Positions 1-9,903 of a DNA stretch of 20,793 nucleotides are shown piece after piece. Both the position numbers and the translations under genes were made by a program. The stretch is from Paraglomus occultum (taxonomy: Eukaryota; Glomeromycota; Glomeromycetes; Paraglomerales; Paraglomeraceae): the NCBI GenBank assembly GCA_910592205.1, contig CAJVPJ010000612.1, positions 1 to 20,793 of the forward strand. The letters run 5' to 3'. The notes under the pieces are model-generated. The model saw only the letters and a list, made by a program, of their open reading frames with translations. It was not told where the DNA came from and searched no databases. The stretch's first letter is position 1; every line of letters starts with the position of its first letter.

Positions 1-9
1 AAGTCGGAT

Positions 10-62
10 CTCTCGATAAGTCGGACAAAATCTCCGCCCCGACGAGTCCGACTTATCGAGAG
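10..62. repeat. 17-bp perfect inverted repeat, probable transposon terminus
   Basis: Bases 10-26 (ctctcgataagtcggac) are exactly complementary to 46-62, with a 19-base spacer. The core aagtcgga also occurs directly repeated at 1-8 and 18-25. A nested direct-plus-inverted arrangement like this is common at the ends of DNA transposons. No second copy was seen elsewhere in the window, so the rest of the element may lie to the left. Assigning it to a transposon is an inference from the structure and from the debris next to it. Confidence 0.6.
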
Positions 63-205
63 TGACTATGTATTATGGACTTGTTAATTTTAATGTTTAC
101 TTTATCATACCATAACATGATGAAAATAACCCATAATGTGATGAATATAGTAATAGGACTATCCCTATATAATTAGTTTGTTCGCGTACTGCTTCATAAA
201 TGCAC

Positions 206-918
206 TTATTGTTGATCGGAATGGGGCACGTGAACGTTTTGTGCCCAATCGTAACTGTAATGAGCAGTCGCGTCAACGCTACAATAATCAGCTTTACCTC
301 TTATTATAAACTGCTCATCTACTAATTTCCTTTGTTCTTCTGCTAATTTCGTATTTTTGTGGTAATAGTTCTTCTCTAACTTAGCTTTAACCAGATGTTA
401 TTTGAATTTTTTTAGTAAATCTCTTGCTTCTTCCTTGCGAGCATTATACTGTAAGCCATTCCGAAAATGTTGACAAGTATCGCATAAATCCGTTCTTGGA
501 CTCATGATTTGAATATAAGGCGTTAATTGATGCCACAACTTGCGGAATGCGTCATATTTTAAATAATTTCAATGTGCTATTATTTTTGAGACCTGCAATA
601 AAATCACGATAGGCTGACTCAGCTGGCAAAAGTGTAAGCGATTGAGTAATGCACGCGATTGACATTTCTGCCAGGACTTGGTAGTCCATGAATTTCCGCA
701 TAGTTTTCGAGAAAATTCTTCACAGCGGTAGCAACGGTTATATTAATAGTTATTTCGGTTTTCCATCGCGGCGCTCGTTTTACATTACCATGGACCCGCG
801 GTAGAAGACCATTCTTTAGCAGATGATTTCTGATATTTTCAAAATAATTGCGGCCAATGCCCAGCATATTGAAGTAGGTTTTTTGACATAACGGTGACGG
901 ATTTGTATACGACATCAT
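206..918 (-). pseudogene. Decayed transposase-like repeat-family gene
   Basis: Read on the minus strand, three frames together spell one recognisable protein. From 918 down to about 650 the frame contains GLLPRVHGNVKRAP and NFLENYAEIHGLPSPGR. A second frame then carries LLPAESAYRDFI. A third frame, from about 560, carries KLWHQLTPYIQIMSPRTDLC, DTCQ and, near 260, SVDATAHYSYDWAQNVHVPH. From memory, these segments match in order an unclassified multi-copy protein family of metazoa and fungi (RVHGN, ENYAE..LPGR, PRTDLC..CQ, VHYSFDYAQQVH). The copy is dead: frameshifts near 640 and 555, a TAA stop at 398-400, another TAA at 206-208, and no continuation beyond it. The transposase role is inferred from copy number and from a conserved acidic/His motif, not shown here. 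Confidence 0.65.
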
Positions 919-930
919 ATTAGATCCACT

Positions 931-1163
931 ATGGAGCCCAAAAACTACAACACTTTACGCTCTCTTTTAAAGCAAGAGCAAGGCGAAAAAATAGCTCCTT
1001 ACATTTCAAACCTAAGAAATACACAGTCTATTAAAAGAATATCTGGATCGAGAACGGATAATTTATGAGGTTCACCAAGAGGAACGGTCAGAAAAACGGA
1101 CGTTGGCGGAATCATTTAAAGAACCAAGGAAGAAAAGAAAATCTAAAGAATTCAATCTCACTT
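931..1163 (+). other. Unrecognised ORF fragments upstream of the recombinase fragment
   Basis: A reading frame opens at the ATG at 931 (MEPKNYNTLRSLLKQEQGEK...) and stops at a TGA near 1066. A second frame runs from 1016 to a TGA at 1163-1165 and encodes a highly charged segment (EYLDRERIIYEVHQEERSEK, then a basic stretch EPRKKRKSKEF). The second frame is the same frame as the tyrosine-recombinase fragment that follows the stop. I do not recognise either segment. They could be parts of one broken gene or unrelated transposon debris. Confidence 0.3.
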
Positions 1164-1165
1164 GA

Positions 1166-1312
1166 ACCATTACCCCGCACACCCTCCACCGTTCTTTTGC
1201 TTCTATTCTCCATTATGACCTGGGAATAGACTCCAGCTCCATTCAACAACTCCTTGGCCATTCCCAATTCAAAACCACTGAACGCTATCTCAAAAAAGAT
1301 GTTCGTATCTTG
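1166..1312 (+). pseudogene. Fragment of a tyrosine recombinase (XerC/D-like integrase C-terminus)
   Basis: After an in-frame TGA at 1163-1165 the plus strand encodes ITPHTLHRSFASILHYDLG followed by IQQLLGHSQFKTTERYLKKD. This is the C-terminal catalytic core of the phage-integrase family: the TPHxLRHxFA box, the IQxLLGHS box and the nucleophile-Tyr box TTxxY. The nucleophile Tyr and the LLGHS His are present. In the first box, where the family has R-H, this sequence has H-R, so the catalytic Arg is not at its position. No N-terminal half or core-binding domain is visible and no start codon fits, so it is a fragment. The similarity is closer to bacterial Xer recombinases than to fungal Crypton recombinases, as far as can be judged by eye. 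Confidence 0.7.
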
Positions 1313-1627
1313 AGGGGGCAGTTGACAGCAGGGCCTAGGCCTTGCACTTTGATAACTTTCAGGCTGGTCAAGGTGTTGATAAGTTGGTTGAATTGTTCTT
1401 TATCCATGATAAATTGATTAGAATCGTGGGGTGGTGTTTTATAACTTGATAATGGATTGGATTCGTATTCGGTTTGAGTCTTCACTGGAGCTTTTACTTT
1501 GGTGAGGACTTGAGGATAGGGGAGTGGTTGTATTTATACTTGTAGACGGGATTACTTGTGCCTTAGTGACTACGAGTATTTGTGTTTCCTCAGACCCTTC
1601 ACTCTCAACATCTGAGTGTTTAGACAC
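1285..1627 (-). mobile_element. Possible gag-like retroelement remnant
   Basis: Two overlapping minus-strand frames give a low-complexity acidic/Ser-Thr-rich N-terminal part (MSKHSDVESEGSEETQ, from 1627). After a frame change near 1485 comes a segment with NPLSSYKTPPHDSNQF and MDKEQFNQLINTL. This composition resembles the N-terminus of fungal Ty3-type gag proteins, but no zinc knuckle, protease or reverse transcriptase follows. The assignment is weak; it could be an unrelated degenerate ORF. Confidence 0.25.
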
Positions 1628-1802
1628 TTCATCATTATCATCTCCCCTTCGTCATCAATGCTGATGCTTTCAGTTTCTGTTTCATAAAACATTCTGACAA
1701 ACTATGCATACAGAAGATTGTCCAATCAATTCCCTGAGCACAAAAGTTTTCTGATGAGAATGGTTAAATATTGTACTGCAATTTGGCAGATGCCTCTCTT
1801 TT

Positions 1803-3182
1803 TTATTCCACCATCCATTTAAGCCAATCTTGAGGAATTTCAACTTTAACATCCACCCATTCTCCATCTACCCCGGGCATAGGAAATTTAATTCTACAGC
1901 TTTGCAATGCCAGTTCGGCATCAGGATTGTATGCGTTTCTTCTTCGTAAATTTTCGTATACATAATCTCCCACAATAGGGAATCCCGCTTCGGCCAAATG
2001 TACACGAATCTGATGAGTCCGGCCTGTGTGCAATAAAAGATTGTACAGAACCGTTCGAGAAGTAGGATATATCGCGTCAAGATAGAATGATGTGGAAGAG
2101 GGTTTGGAAGAAGGGTAATGAGGTGGAACAGAATGGGCAAAGAGAGAGTTGGCAAGAGACGTAGAAAGCAGAGAGTGAGGAAGTTTGTTGTGGTGGAAGG
2201 TTAGGTGGGTCAAGTGGAGGGGAGAAAGTAAAGTCGAGGGAGACGTCGTGTCTTCCATAGTCGGGTTGGTGATGGTGGTCGCGTTGGAATCGACTTGTAC
2301 GGGTGATTGGATTTTGCAAGGTTGGATTGTTACTGGTGACCTTGAAACGACAATTGCGATGAGTTTTCGTTTATAACGATAATCAGTTCAGAAGATACTC
2401 CGTATGGCTTTGTTTCTTTTCTCATTCTCGTACCTTGTTATCCAACTGTGTAACCTTCCACTCTTTGCTAGTCGTCCTGTCGGTGCAATCATAGTTCCTT
2501 GCAGATAAAGGGATTGCCTTGGCAGTTGACTCGTATCGGTTGGAAGTCTTACTAGCGCTCTATACCTTGGATGTTAACGATCGTTTCAGTAGACATTATA
2601 TGACCCGCTAGTCGCGATAATATCGACCAATTGTGCAAACCATTTCTCCCACTGATCGTTTCTGAGCGAGTTTGCTAGCGTATTTGCTGTCTCTGGATCA
2701 AATGCCAAAACGAGCAGGCCCTTTCGAATGATGGTTGAATGTGAGTTTAATAAAGGTTTTGGCCTAGTCCTATGTGAGTGTCCGTCTGTCTACCTGTGTG
2801 AGTTTATCCAGTCTTTTCTCCGCATGCAGAATAGAGACGTCTTTGTTATTTGATGAGCGAGGTCAAAGTGAAATATATTATTTTAATTACCTATGGACAT
2901 TGTACACGCGCTGTCCTGCTTGCAGGTACTTCTGAGCTTCTCCGTTTATCGTCGGTCTATTCGAATCATTGTGCTGGACTGTAATGCCTATGTTTTTTAT
3001 TCGTTATTTTGCAATCCGCCGTTATGTTTTATAATATCGTTATCATTGGGTACCTGCTGGTTTGTAGCAAACGCAGAATTTGTCTTTCCATGAACCATAT
3101 ACCAATCTAATGTTAATTTGGTTCCTTCCTGACATTTGTTGTTTGCGAATTGTGGCTTTGCAGATATTGATAATCTAATCAA
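1803..3182 (-). CDS. RluA-family RNA pseudouridine synthase (RPUSD3/4-like)
   Basis: Predicted to isomerise uridine to pseudouridine in RNA. Exons (minus): 3182-3054, 2973-2891, 2812-2794, 2720-2641, 2565-2434, 2340-1803; 981 nt, 326 residues. All introns are GT-AG and the phases agree. Visible motifs, in order: an N-terminal AKPQ..CQEGTKLTLDW segment like the family's NKPxG..GGTK; YNVHRLDKLTQGLLVLAFD with the catalytic Asp (about residue 73; the family usually has TSG or TTG, here TQG); QWEKWYRALVRLP; and HTGRTHQIRVHLAEAGFPIV followed by GDYVY. The 19-nt exon 2812-2794 carries LDKLTQ with the catalytic Asp. The exon 1/2 junction and the 5' end are the least certain: usual family members have more sequence before the KP motif, so an upstream exon may be missing. 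An AATAAA on the minus strand overlaps the stop codon. The phosphatase gene upstream ends only 139 bp away. Mitochondrial rRNA modification is likely by family resemblance only. Confidence 0.82.
2794..2812 (-). other. 19-nt microexon encoding the catalytic Asp of the pseudouridine synthase
   Basis: The preceding exon ends CAT AG before a GTAATT donor at 2890. The following exon begins GGC CTG after AG at 2721. The 19 bases between AG (2814-2813) and the GTAGAC donor (2793) complete an Arg codon and encode LDKLTQ. This restores the family motif HRLDKxTxG exactly at the three-exon junction. Introns are 78 and 73 nt. Confidence 0.8.
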
Positions 3183-3321
3183 CTTTTATTAGTGTTACTA
3201 AAGATACAATTAGTGTTTCGTATTATCATTATTATTCTGTATTAAAAGTCTATTAGAGTCTTTGTGATTTCACGCTATCATTGCAATGTTCTCATAATCT
3301 GTACAATTATTCGTCTATTTC

Positions 3322-4645
3322 TTAACCCACGAACAAATTAGGTTCTATTGCAGTAGCATCTTGTTCGTGATCTGTCCCCAATCTGGTAAGATTCCAATTA
3401 TCTTCTATATTTACAAGTACGCTATAATGATTGTAATATGTTGCATCCTCATGTATACGAGGCCTTAACACATTCGGTCCAATTAATAACGTAAAGATAT
3501 GATTGATGGTAGCAATCTCGGTTAACGATGCTGGCTCATCGTACGTTATTATGAGAAGTGTCCTAGATGACGTGAGAATTGGCTGAAGAATTGGCATTAG
3601 TGTGTACTGTATATAGTTTGATGTGTATGTGACGTTTGTCTCATGACCAGAATGCATAATATTTGGTCTGTGAGATTACCCCCAAGAAAAAAGAAGTCAG
3701 CGGATTAATGCTCACGAAATTAATTGGATGATTGCAAGGTGTATCATACTTACACATAGAAGCAGTATTCGGGTACATCTTTATTCTCCATGTCTGTTTT
3801 CAGTTGATCAGCGTTTACTATCTTAGCCACCATATCCGGATTTTCGCGTATGTTTGTCATTGATATGAATGGATTATGCTTTCTGTAATATAAGTTCTGC
3901 TCGTCATGCGAGCCCGTAAATCCATCCCCTATAGCACAAGTGCAATGTTAGTTGAATACACGCGTGATTATTCCATATGCATGATTTTGACAACATATAC
4001 CTGGATAGTTCTCCATGTACGCCTTCCATGTAATGTTTCTCTCTTCTAATCTTTCTGGAAGAGACGAACCATCCACGTCCGAGTCTGAATTAAAGAGCTG
4101 CATTTTTTATTACGACGGTTAAAGGTGACTATTATAATGACTACTTTTAAGGATCAGTGCGCTTGACTATCCCCTGATTCAAAATTGAAATAACCTTTTT
4201 CATATAATAGTAACGTAATGCTTACCACTCCTCCCTTGCTACCATGGATCATTGCTATATAGTTTGGTTGAGACGGCCTCCATATTGCGTGAGAATTTGA
4301 TAAAAGAATGCCTTGCTCAGCCTGCAAATGGATCAATGTTAGACTAAGACTCAACATAGACGGAATTGTCAGCACAAAGGAAAGCTTACAAGATAAAAGA
4401 AATATGGATCCGCTATTACATCATTGTAATCGGCCCTGGAGAGAACGACTGTTATGACCCTGAAAACAGCATAACAGAAATGTCATGACATAAGTACTCT
4501 TGAATTACATGCATGTTGACTCTGCATGAAGTGTCAGATCTCACCTCTCATAATACTTCCATATACGAAATGTTTCTTCTCCTTTCACAACAAACGATAT
4601 TATCGACAGCAAAATACACTTGACTAGCAGACTTGTCAGTATCAT
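3322..4645 (-). CDS. Secreted phosphoesterase-family acid phosphatase
   Basis: Hydrolyses phosphate esters, probably outside the cell or in the secretory pathway. Exons (minus): 4645-4545, 4459-4390, 4321-4226, 4097-4001, 3928-3754, 3667-3322; 885 nt, 294 residues, all introns GT-AG (72-128 nt). Residues 1-24 (MILTSLLVKC...VVKGEE) form a signal peptide. Next come VVLSRADYNDVIADPYFFYL; ILLSNSHAIWRPSQPNYIAM (residues 62-81), the LLTNxxAxxHPSQPNY box; SDSDVDGSSLPERLEERNIT before TWKAYMENYP; RKHNPFISMTNIRENP; YVPNIMHSGHETNVT; and LLIITYDEP with NHIFTLLIGPNV, both typical of PF04185. The length suits fungal members. One oddity: the motif usually read as NDGHD is HSGHE here (residues 185-189), so a metal or catalytic acid may be altered. 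An AATAAA on the minus strand lies at 3190-3185. It is in tandem with the pseudouridine synthase gene. Confidence 0.92.
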
Positions 4646-5210
4646 TTTTTCTGAAAATTTCTATTTAGGAAAGCTAAGGTAACAGAATTATTTTGATGGT
4701 TTTTTTTGTGTGTGGGCCAACGTAACCCTATTTATCAAAATCCCGATACATGGTAGCCAGAATATCACGCCACGAAATGTCTTTTCCACCTTATCAAGTA
4801 TCAAACTTCCAATAATTATATCGGGCGCAGTAAGCTAGAGACGATCGGTTATAACTATTTCTCATGCGGGGGAGCGAAAATCGTGAAAGGATTCCCAATA
4901 AAGTATTCCCATCAAAATTAGTTTGTCCAAAGAAGGAACTATTCCCACAGCATTCTGGAAAGTGAACGACCAGTAATAGATACTTTTATTCACGTGATAA
5001 TAAAGTACTTGATGTAACGCCAAAAGAAGATGTGGGGAATGTTTTTTATTATTATGTCTCATTGTATTATTATGCTTTGCATTCTGATCATCATGTACGC
5101 TTAGCATTGAGCACATGTTTGCCAAGAAATACTCTAGTCTAGAATACTCTATTTGTATTAGTTTGGCCTGTTTCGAAATTGTCACATCACAATAATCAGT
5201 GCGCATTAAA

Positions 5211-5218
5211 TGACGTCA
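5211..5218. promoter_or_regulatory. TGACGTCA palindrome (CRE-like, possible bZIP site)
   Basis: A perfect 8-bp cAMP-response-element consensus in the divergent intergenic region, about 570 bp upstream of the phosphatase start and 970 bp upstream of the ECHDC1-like start. Fungal ATF/CREB-type bZIP factors bind this sequence. One 8-mer in an intergenic region of this size can also occur by chance. Confidence 0.3.
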
Positions 5219-6070
5219 ACATAATTAATTAATGTGATATCATAAAAAAAAAGTGACTATTTGGATCCGAAATGGGTCAGAATATGCTATGCTTTATTAT
5301 GATCATTTTTGACATTGATCCGATTGGGTCTCGTAAATAATTTCATGCCATGCCAAGATATGCAAATTAAGCATTTTGCTGGACTATTTGATTTACATTC
5401 CATTGTTTAAACATTCTTTCCTGGCAATAATGACTAACTATCAAAGAAAATGCGATGCGATTGATCGGATTTCGAAGTTTAACTTGAACAAGCCACACCT
5501 TGTCACTATAACTAATCTCCACATTAATACAACACTGATACCAAAACTACAAGTACAATCTTTATTAGGAAACAAAAAACTTGAAACGCGAGTTTCTTTG
5601 TGTCAAATTATAAACATTACATAACGAATTATTGTTATTGTAACACAATAAAATCTTATCGACAATCAATAATATAAGAAGAGTGGCATTAATATTAATG
5701 TATTTATAACACATATTCATATTGGCGAGAGTAATAACTAAAGTAGAATGTATAACGAATATATTGCGTCGGATAACGTGACGAGTCGAGGATTCTATTT
5801 GATGTATGAAAAACTGATTTAGTGTTTATAGCAAATCCATATGTATTTACCAAGGTTTGACGATGTAATAGTGACATTCTGCTGTCAATAACAGGCATAG
5901 GAAGGGTCTTTCACAATCTTACATATTTATGGACAATGTTTGACCCCACACGTTGACTTATAAGGGCACGATAATAACTATATGACATAACAATAATTTG
6001 TTCAATCAAGTGATGTAAACGGGGTCAATTATTATGACCCCTGCAATGTTTGGCATCGTATGATTTGCCA

Positions 6071-6077
6071 TATATAT
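6071..6077 (+). promoter_or_regulatory. Possible TATA element of the ECHDC1-like gene
   Basis: TATATAT lies 112-118 bp upstream of the ATG at 6189. The distance would suit a TATA box with a short 5' leader. AT-rich background makes the call weak. Confidence 0.3.
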
Positions 6078-6188
6078 CAGCACACACACCATTTCGTGAT
6101 CAATCTCAATCACTAACATGTCACATTCCAGTTACTTTACTTTCTACTCATCCATTATCGTTATCTACATCGCATTGTTCAACCGTAG

Positions 6189-7821
6189 ATGAATGCAGTA
6201 ATTTCCCGCAACTTGCGTTCACGTCTGTCATTTCACATCAGACATCAAATTAGATTATACTCGGCTGCAACTGACTTGCGAAGGACGCGCGAGGAGCTGA
6301 GGAGTTTGGGATGTGGTTCTGTCGACTTTGATACAAAATTCGCACCTGGAATCGCATTGATTAGTCTAAGGTAGGATGGTAGGATTGACCCGAGGCGGCC
6401 TAGTAGGAAAAGGAAACAAGGTGAAACGAGCGAAATGGCGCGCATACTATAGCCTTCCTGAAAAAAATATGACTCATTTAAAGGAACCCAGGACGACACA
6501 ACGCATTGTGTGGTAGAATGATGGCTCAATTGGCAGATGTTGTTGATAAATTACAAAATATAGTTGAAGGGAAAGTGGAATCGGAGGAAGAGAGTGCATT
6601 GGTGGCCGTTATATTGACTGGAAGTGGAAACAAGTCTTTTTGCTGTAAGTAAATTAACATGAATATGCATCAATGGATAGCTAGACCTGGTCTTTATAAT
6701 TAAAGATGTCGTTGCTATTCAACCTATCGACGATGCTTTGTCTTTTTCGCATTCTCGCCCTACTGCAAACGAATTCTAATATAGCCGGATTAGGTAACGT
6801 CTGATTACTTTTTCTTTTCCTCCAGTCCTCACTTACGCTAATACATGATTAAATTATCAGACTTGAATGTAGCAAAAGATCACATAAACGATTCAACAGG
6901 TGCCGCAAAAATGGGTAGCGTCATGCAAGACACTCTACTGCGGTTCTTTCGGCTTCCTTTAATATCAGTAGCAGCTATTGAAGGATACGCACTTGGCGGT
7001 GGAGCAGAGTTGACGACCAGTTGTGACTATCGAATTATGTCGCACTCGGCTGTAGTGCGGTTCGTGGTATGGTTGATATGGGGCAGGATTGCGTAGAAAA
7101 CTTGGGGGAAAAGTGATTGATATTAATCGTATATTAAATATATTGTCAATTACGGTAATGGTGTTTGGCGGTAGTAGCAAGTCAAGATGGTGAGTTTCTG
7201 TTTTAAGAAAAACGTTACAATATCAAAACAAAGTAATGAATTAGAGTATGTGAGCTATATATTAAAATTCTACCGTCAATTGTTTCGTTAGGCGACCTCG
7301 CCTGTGTGGGGCGGAGGAGCAAGACTGGTTGGAATTGTCGGTCGTTCAAAGGTAAATCCTTTAATCCCGAATGCCGTCCCCTTCTGCTTAATCACTTCTC
7401 ACGCTTTCTCTCTCTCTATCTTCTGATTCATTTTTTCATCTTGCTCAATCGTAACCGGGACTGTTCTACAATCCAGGCCCTAAAGCTTTTAGCCACTGGT
7501 GACAAAATCACCGGCCAGTCGGCCCTCGACATGGGCTTTGCCAATGCACTTTCTGAATCCGGCGAATCCGTCTCGAAATCCATTGAATTCCTCGATCCTT
7601 TTGTTTACTTCCTAGAACCGACGGAAAGAGAACATGGTTCCGAAAGGAAGAGGAGTTCGGTGAAAGCCGTGAGAAGTATGAAGAGTTTGATCGCGTCAGC
7701 TTCGACGGATCCTTTGGATGTCGTAAAGCAAGTCGAATTCGACCTTTTTTGCGGCCTTTGGGGAAGCGGTGAGAATAAAGAAATTTTGGAAGAATATAAA
7801 CGCCGAAGGGTCAAGGAATAA
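6189..7821 (+). CDS. ECHDC1: Ethylmalonyl-CoA decarboxylase-like enoyl-CoA hydratase family protein
   Basis: By family, removes ethylmalonyl- or methylmalonyl-CoA made by side reactions of acyl-CoA carboxylases (metabolite repair). Exons: 6189-6370, 6484-6644, 6785-6793, 6861-7066, 7178-7189, 7292-7351, 7477-7821; 975 nt, 324 residues. Motifs in order: SLRNPGRHNALCGRMMAQLA; LTGSGNKSFCSGLDLN, the first oxyanion-hole segment (human ECHDC1 has SSGSDLN); LPLISVAAIEGYALGGGAEL with TTSCDYRIMS; VRFVQVKM, then PVWGGGARLVGIVGRSKALK; and a C-terminal LWGSGENKEI like human VWGGPAN. Two exons are only 9 and 12 nt. The N-terminus (MNAVISRNLRSRLSFHIRHQ, then IRLYSAATD) is Arg-rich and lacks acidic residues, like a mitochondrial presequence with an R-x-Y|S type cleavage site, whereas the animal enzyme is cytosolic. 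AATAAA at 7865-7870 is the likely poly(A) signal. The gene converges on LYS12. Confidence 0.9.
6785..6793 (+). other. 9-nt microexon in the ECHDC1-like gene
   Basis: Exon 2 ends TTT TGC T before GTAAGT at 6645, and exon 4 begins AC TTG AAT after TTATCAG at 6860. Joined directly they read FCYLNV and lose the conserved SGxD. The nine bases ccggattag at 6785-6793 sit between TAATATAG and GTAACG and restore F-C-S-G-L-D-L-N in frame, matching the family's oxyanion-hole segment. A branch-point-like ctaat lies just upstream. The flanking introns are 140 and 67 nt. Confidence 0.8.
7178..7189 (+). other. 12-nt microexon in the ECHDC1-like gene
   Basis: The bases caagtcaagatg lie between AG (7176-7177) and GTGAGT (7190) and encode Q-V-K-M in phase 0. 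Exon 4 ends VRFV before GTATGG at 7067, and the next exon begins ATSPVWGGG. Together they give VRFVQVKM..PVWGGG, matching the family's IRFVxxxMGxxPxWGG. Introns on either side are 111 and 102 nt. Confidence 0.8.
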
Positions 7822-7864
7822 TCGGATTTGATGAGAAAGTTTAGTTGCGTCTTTTGGTGCAGCG

Positions 7865-7870
7865 AATAAA
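7865..7870 (+). terminator. Poly(A) signal AATAAA of the ECHDC1-like gene
   Basis: The canonical hexamer lies 44 nt after the stop codon and is followed within 10 nt by an A-rich run. Confidence 0.5.
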
Positions 7871-8023
7871 GATTGTAAAAAAAAAGATATCAAAAGACAT
7901 GAGGACAATGACAAGTATTGGCAAAATGCGGGCATTGCAAGTACTCGCTCTTTGTGAAATAGCCTGTATTTTATTGTGACCAGGGACCCATCATTTTTTA
8001 CATGAACGTCTACGCATACGCTA

Positions 8024-8029
8024 TTTATT
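8024..8029 (-). terminator. Poly(A) signal AATAAA (minus strand) of LYS12
   Basis: The plus strand reads tttatt here, 62 nt beyond the LYS12 stop codon. A second copy lies at 7970-7975. The 269-bp interval between the convergent stop codons at 7821 and 8091 holds both genes' 3' ends. Confidence 0.4.
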
Positions 8030-8090
8030 TCCCCCAGGCATTACTCAACCACCGTTTTTTACCACGTTTCCCCTCACTCTCCTCGCCTCA

Positions 8091-9719
<1,629 letters not shown>

Positions 9720-9744
9720 TTTTAACGTTTCAATTGATCGGCAA

Positions 9745-9903
9745 CTATTAATATTAATATGCTGATAAGATTGATCTAATCAGCAAGTGAACATGTGACA
9801 TTGTAGTATCAATTTTATTTGTTATAGTAGGTTAAAAATCTGGCTTATACATACTGTATAATGTCATCGCTCTGCCAGAAACCAAAACTATTTCCATACT
9901 TAC
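9745..9903 (-). other. Candidate 5'-leader intron upstream of LYS12
   Basis: A consensus 5' splice site GTAAGTATGG begins at 9903 on the minus strand, and an acceptor ATTAATAG ends at 9745, 26 nt before the LYS12 ATG. A short minus-strand frame at 10029-9928 (33 codons, beginning MTAKFQTFGPAINLSVGS) lies just upstream of the donor. This could be a leader intron with an upstream ORF, or chance sites in AT-rich DNA. Confidence 0.25.

Larger units (their letters stand above)
4646..6188. other. Intergenic region between divergent genes
   Basis: About 1.5 kb of AT-rich DNA between the divergently transcribed phosphatase and ECHDC1-like genes; it must hold both promoters. Open frames at 4862-5206 (minus), 5376-5624 (plus) and 5704-5898 (minus) show no recognisable family motif, and their residue composition is what AT-rich DNA gives by chance. 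A palindromic TGACGTCA occurs at 5211-5218 and a TATATAT at 6071-6077. Nothing else could be supported. Confidence 0.6.

Noticed and set aside
4862-5206. 114-codon open frame on the minus strand
   Set aside because: No family motif, composition typical of AT-rich noncoding DNA, no supporting neighbours or splice partners.
7306-7476. An open frame running from the WGGG exon through to the C-terminal exon of the ECHDC1-like gene (plus)
   Set aside because: The part between 7352 and 7476 begins GTAAAT and ends TACAATCCAG, encodes no family sequence, and its removal joins GRSK to ALKLL as in relatives.
7605-7935. Minus-strand open frames opposite the ECHDC1-like last exon
   Set aside because: Shadows of the real coding exon on the other strand; no motifs.
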